Translations under genes and position numbers: made by a program | Assembly: GCF_907164915.1 (NCBI RefSeq) | Contig: NC_061863.1 | Span: 68,005,364-68,069,363 of the forward strand | Reading direction: 5' to 3' | From: Impatiens glandulifera | Taxonomy: Eukaryota; Streptophyta; Magnoliopsida; Ericales; Balsaminaceae | DNA length: 64,000 bases | Part shown: one piece after another, positions 63,701 to 64,000 of the stretch | How the letters are laid out: every line of letters starts with the position of its first letter | Numbering within the stretch: position 1 is the stretch's first letter | The notes under the pieces: generated by a model | Seen by the model: the letters and a program-made list of their open reading frames with translations, nothing else | The model's database searches: none | Told to the model about the DNA's origin: nothing

Positions 63701-64000
63701 ATTATAACCAATGGTCAATTTAACATCTCTTCATATTCTTTTTTCTTCAACAAATTTCAATCTTAAAGATAATGAATATTAAGTTGAACTATTATATGTT
63801 GGACCTTCTCCTTATTAATAACAATCTCTCATTTTTTAGAATGTATCAAGAGGTTGGTGATTTGGTTTTTGAGGCCAAACAGATTGACTCTTTCATTGTA
63901 ACCAACCTTCTAGACTTCTATATTTTTCCTTGTTTTTTTGAATTATTTTCTTTAGAAACCTTCTTTCCTTGATTTCATGCATTATTTTCTTCAGAATTTT
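63701..64000. other. Window end, nothing recognised
   Basis: T-rich low-complexity sequence. The 66-aa plus frame at 63772-63972 has no recognisable motif and may be further decayed transposon. Confidence 0.35.

Overview
This is nuclear DNA of a flowering plant, most likely a eudicot. It is AT-rich, its genes carry plant-type introns, and its proteins match plant-specific families: ALB3, a malectin-LRR receptor kinase, a DUF579 methyltransferase, plant-type urease, a peroxisomal 4CL-like ligase and CDKG. I cannot name the species. Exons were assigned by reading splice sites and matching recalled family sequences. Four spliced models close in frame over their full length: the receptor kinase at 945 aa, the DUF579 protein at 283 aa, the 4CL-like ligase at 554 aa and CDKG at 775 aa.

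Layout. 1-277 is the start of ALB3 (minus). 940-5235 is a 15-exon LRR receptor kinase (minus). 7626-8708 is a YqaJ-type nuclease (minus). 8801-11570 is a Mutator-like element with ~0.7 kb terminal inverted repeats and a perfect 9-bp target duplication; inside it are three captured exons of the U1 snRNP 70K gene, which splice in frame to a start codon in the element's own arm. 11.6-26.2 kb is gene-poor and full of small transposons: a TIR element, a TRIM-like LTR element, a ~177-bp tandem array, a palindromic MITE pair, a G-rich minisatellite, a tRNA-Phe-like gene and a second MULE with a perfect 9-bp duplication. 26293-27332 is the DUF579 O-methyltransferase (minus). 27737-32735 is a decayed Ty1/copia element. 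36880-48645 is a urease gene (plus) broken by a transposon in exon 1, three later stop codons and a probable frameshift, with a LINE in one intron. 48840-50962 is a 4CLL9-like ligase (minus), tail to tail with urease. 55660-59509 is CDKG2 (minus), with a hAT-type MITE in an intron and a second copy of the long-TIR element just upstream. 62.8-63.7 kb is a LINE ORF1 relic.

The host genes do not form one pathway. Several of their Arabidopsis counterparts, as I recall the loci, lie together on chromosome 1 (At1g67330, At1g67550, At1g67580, At1g67660, At1g67720), so the backbone looks like a conserved syntenic block expanded by transposons. The two most notable observations are the potentially expressible chimeric Pack-MULE gene and the inactivated urease.
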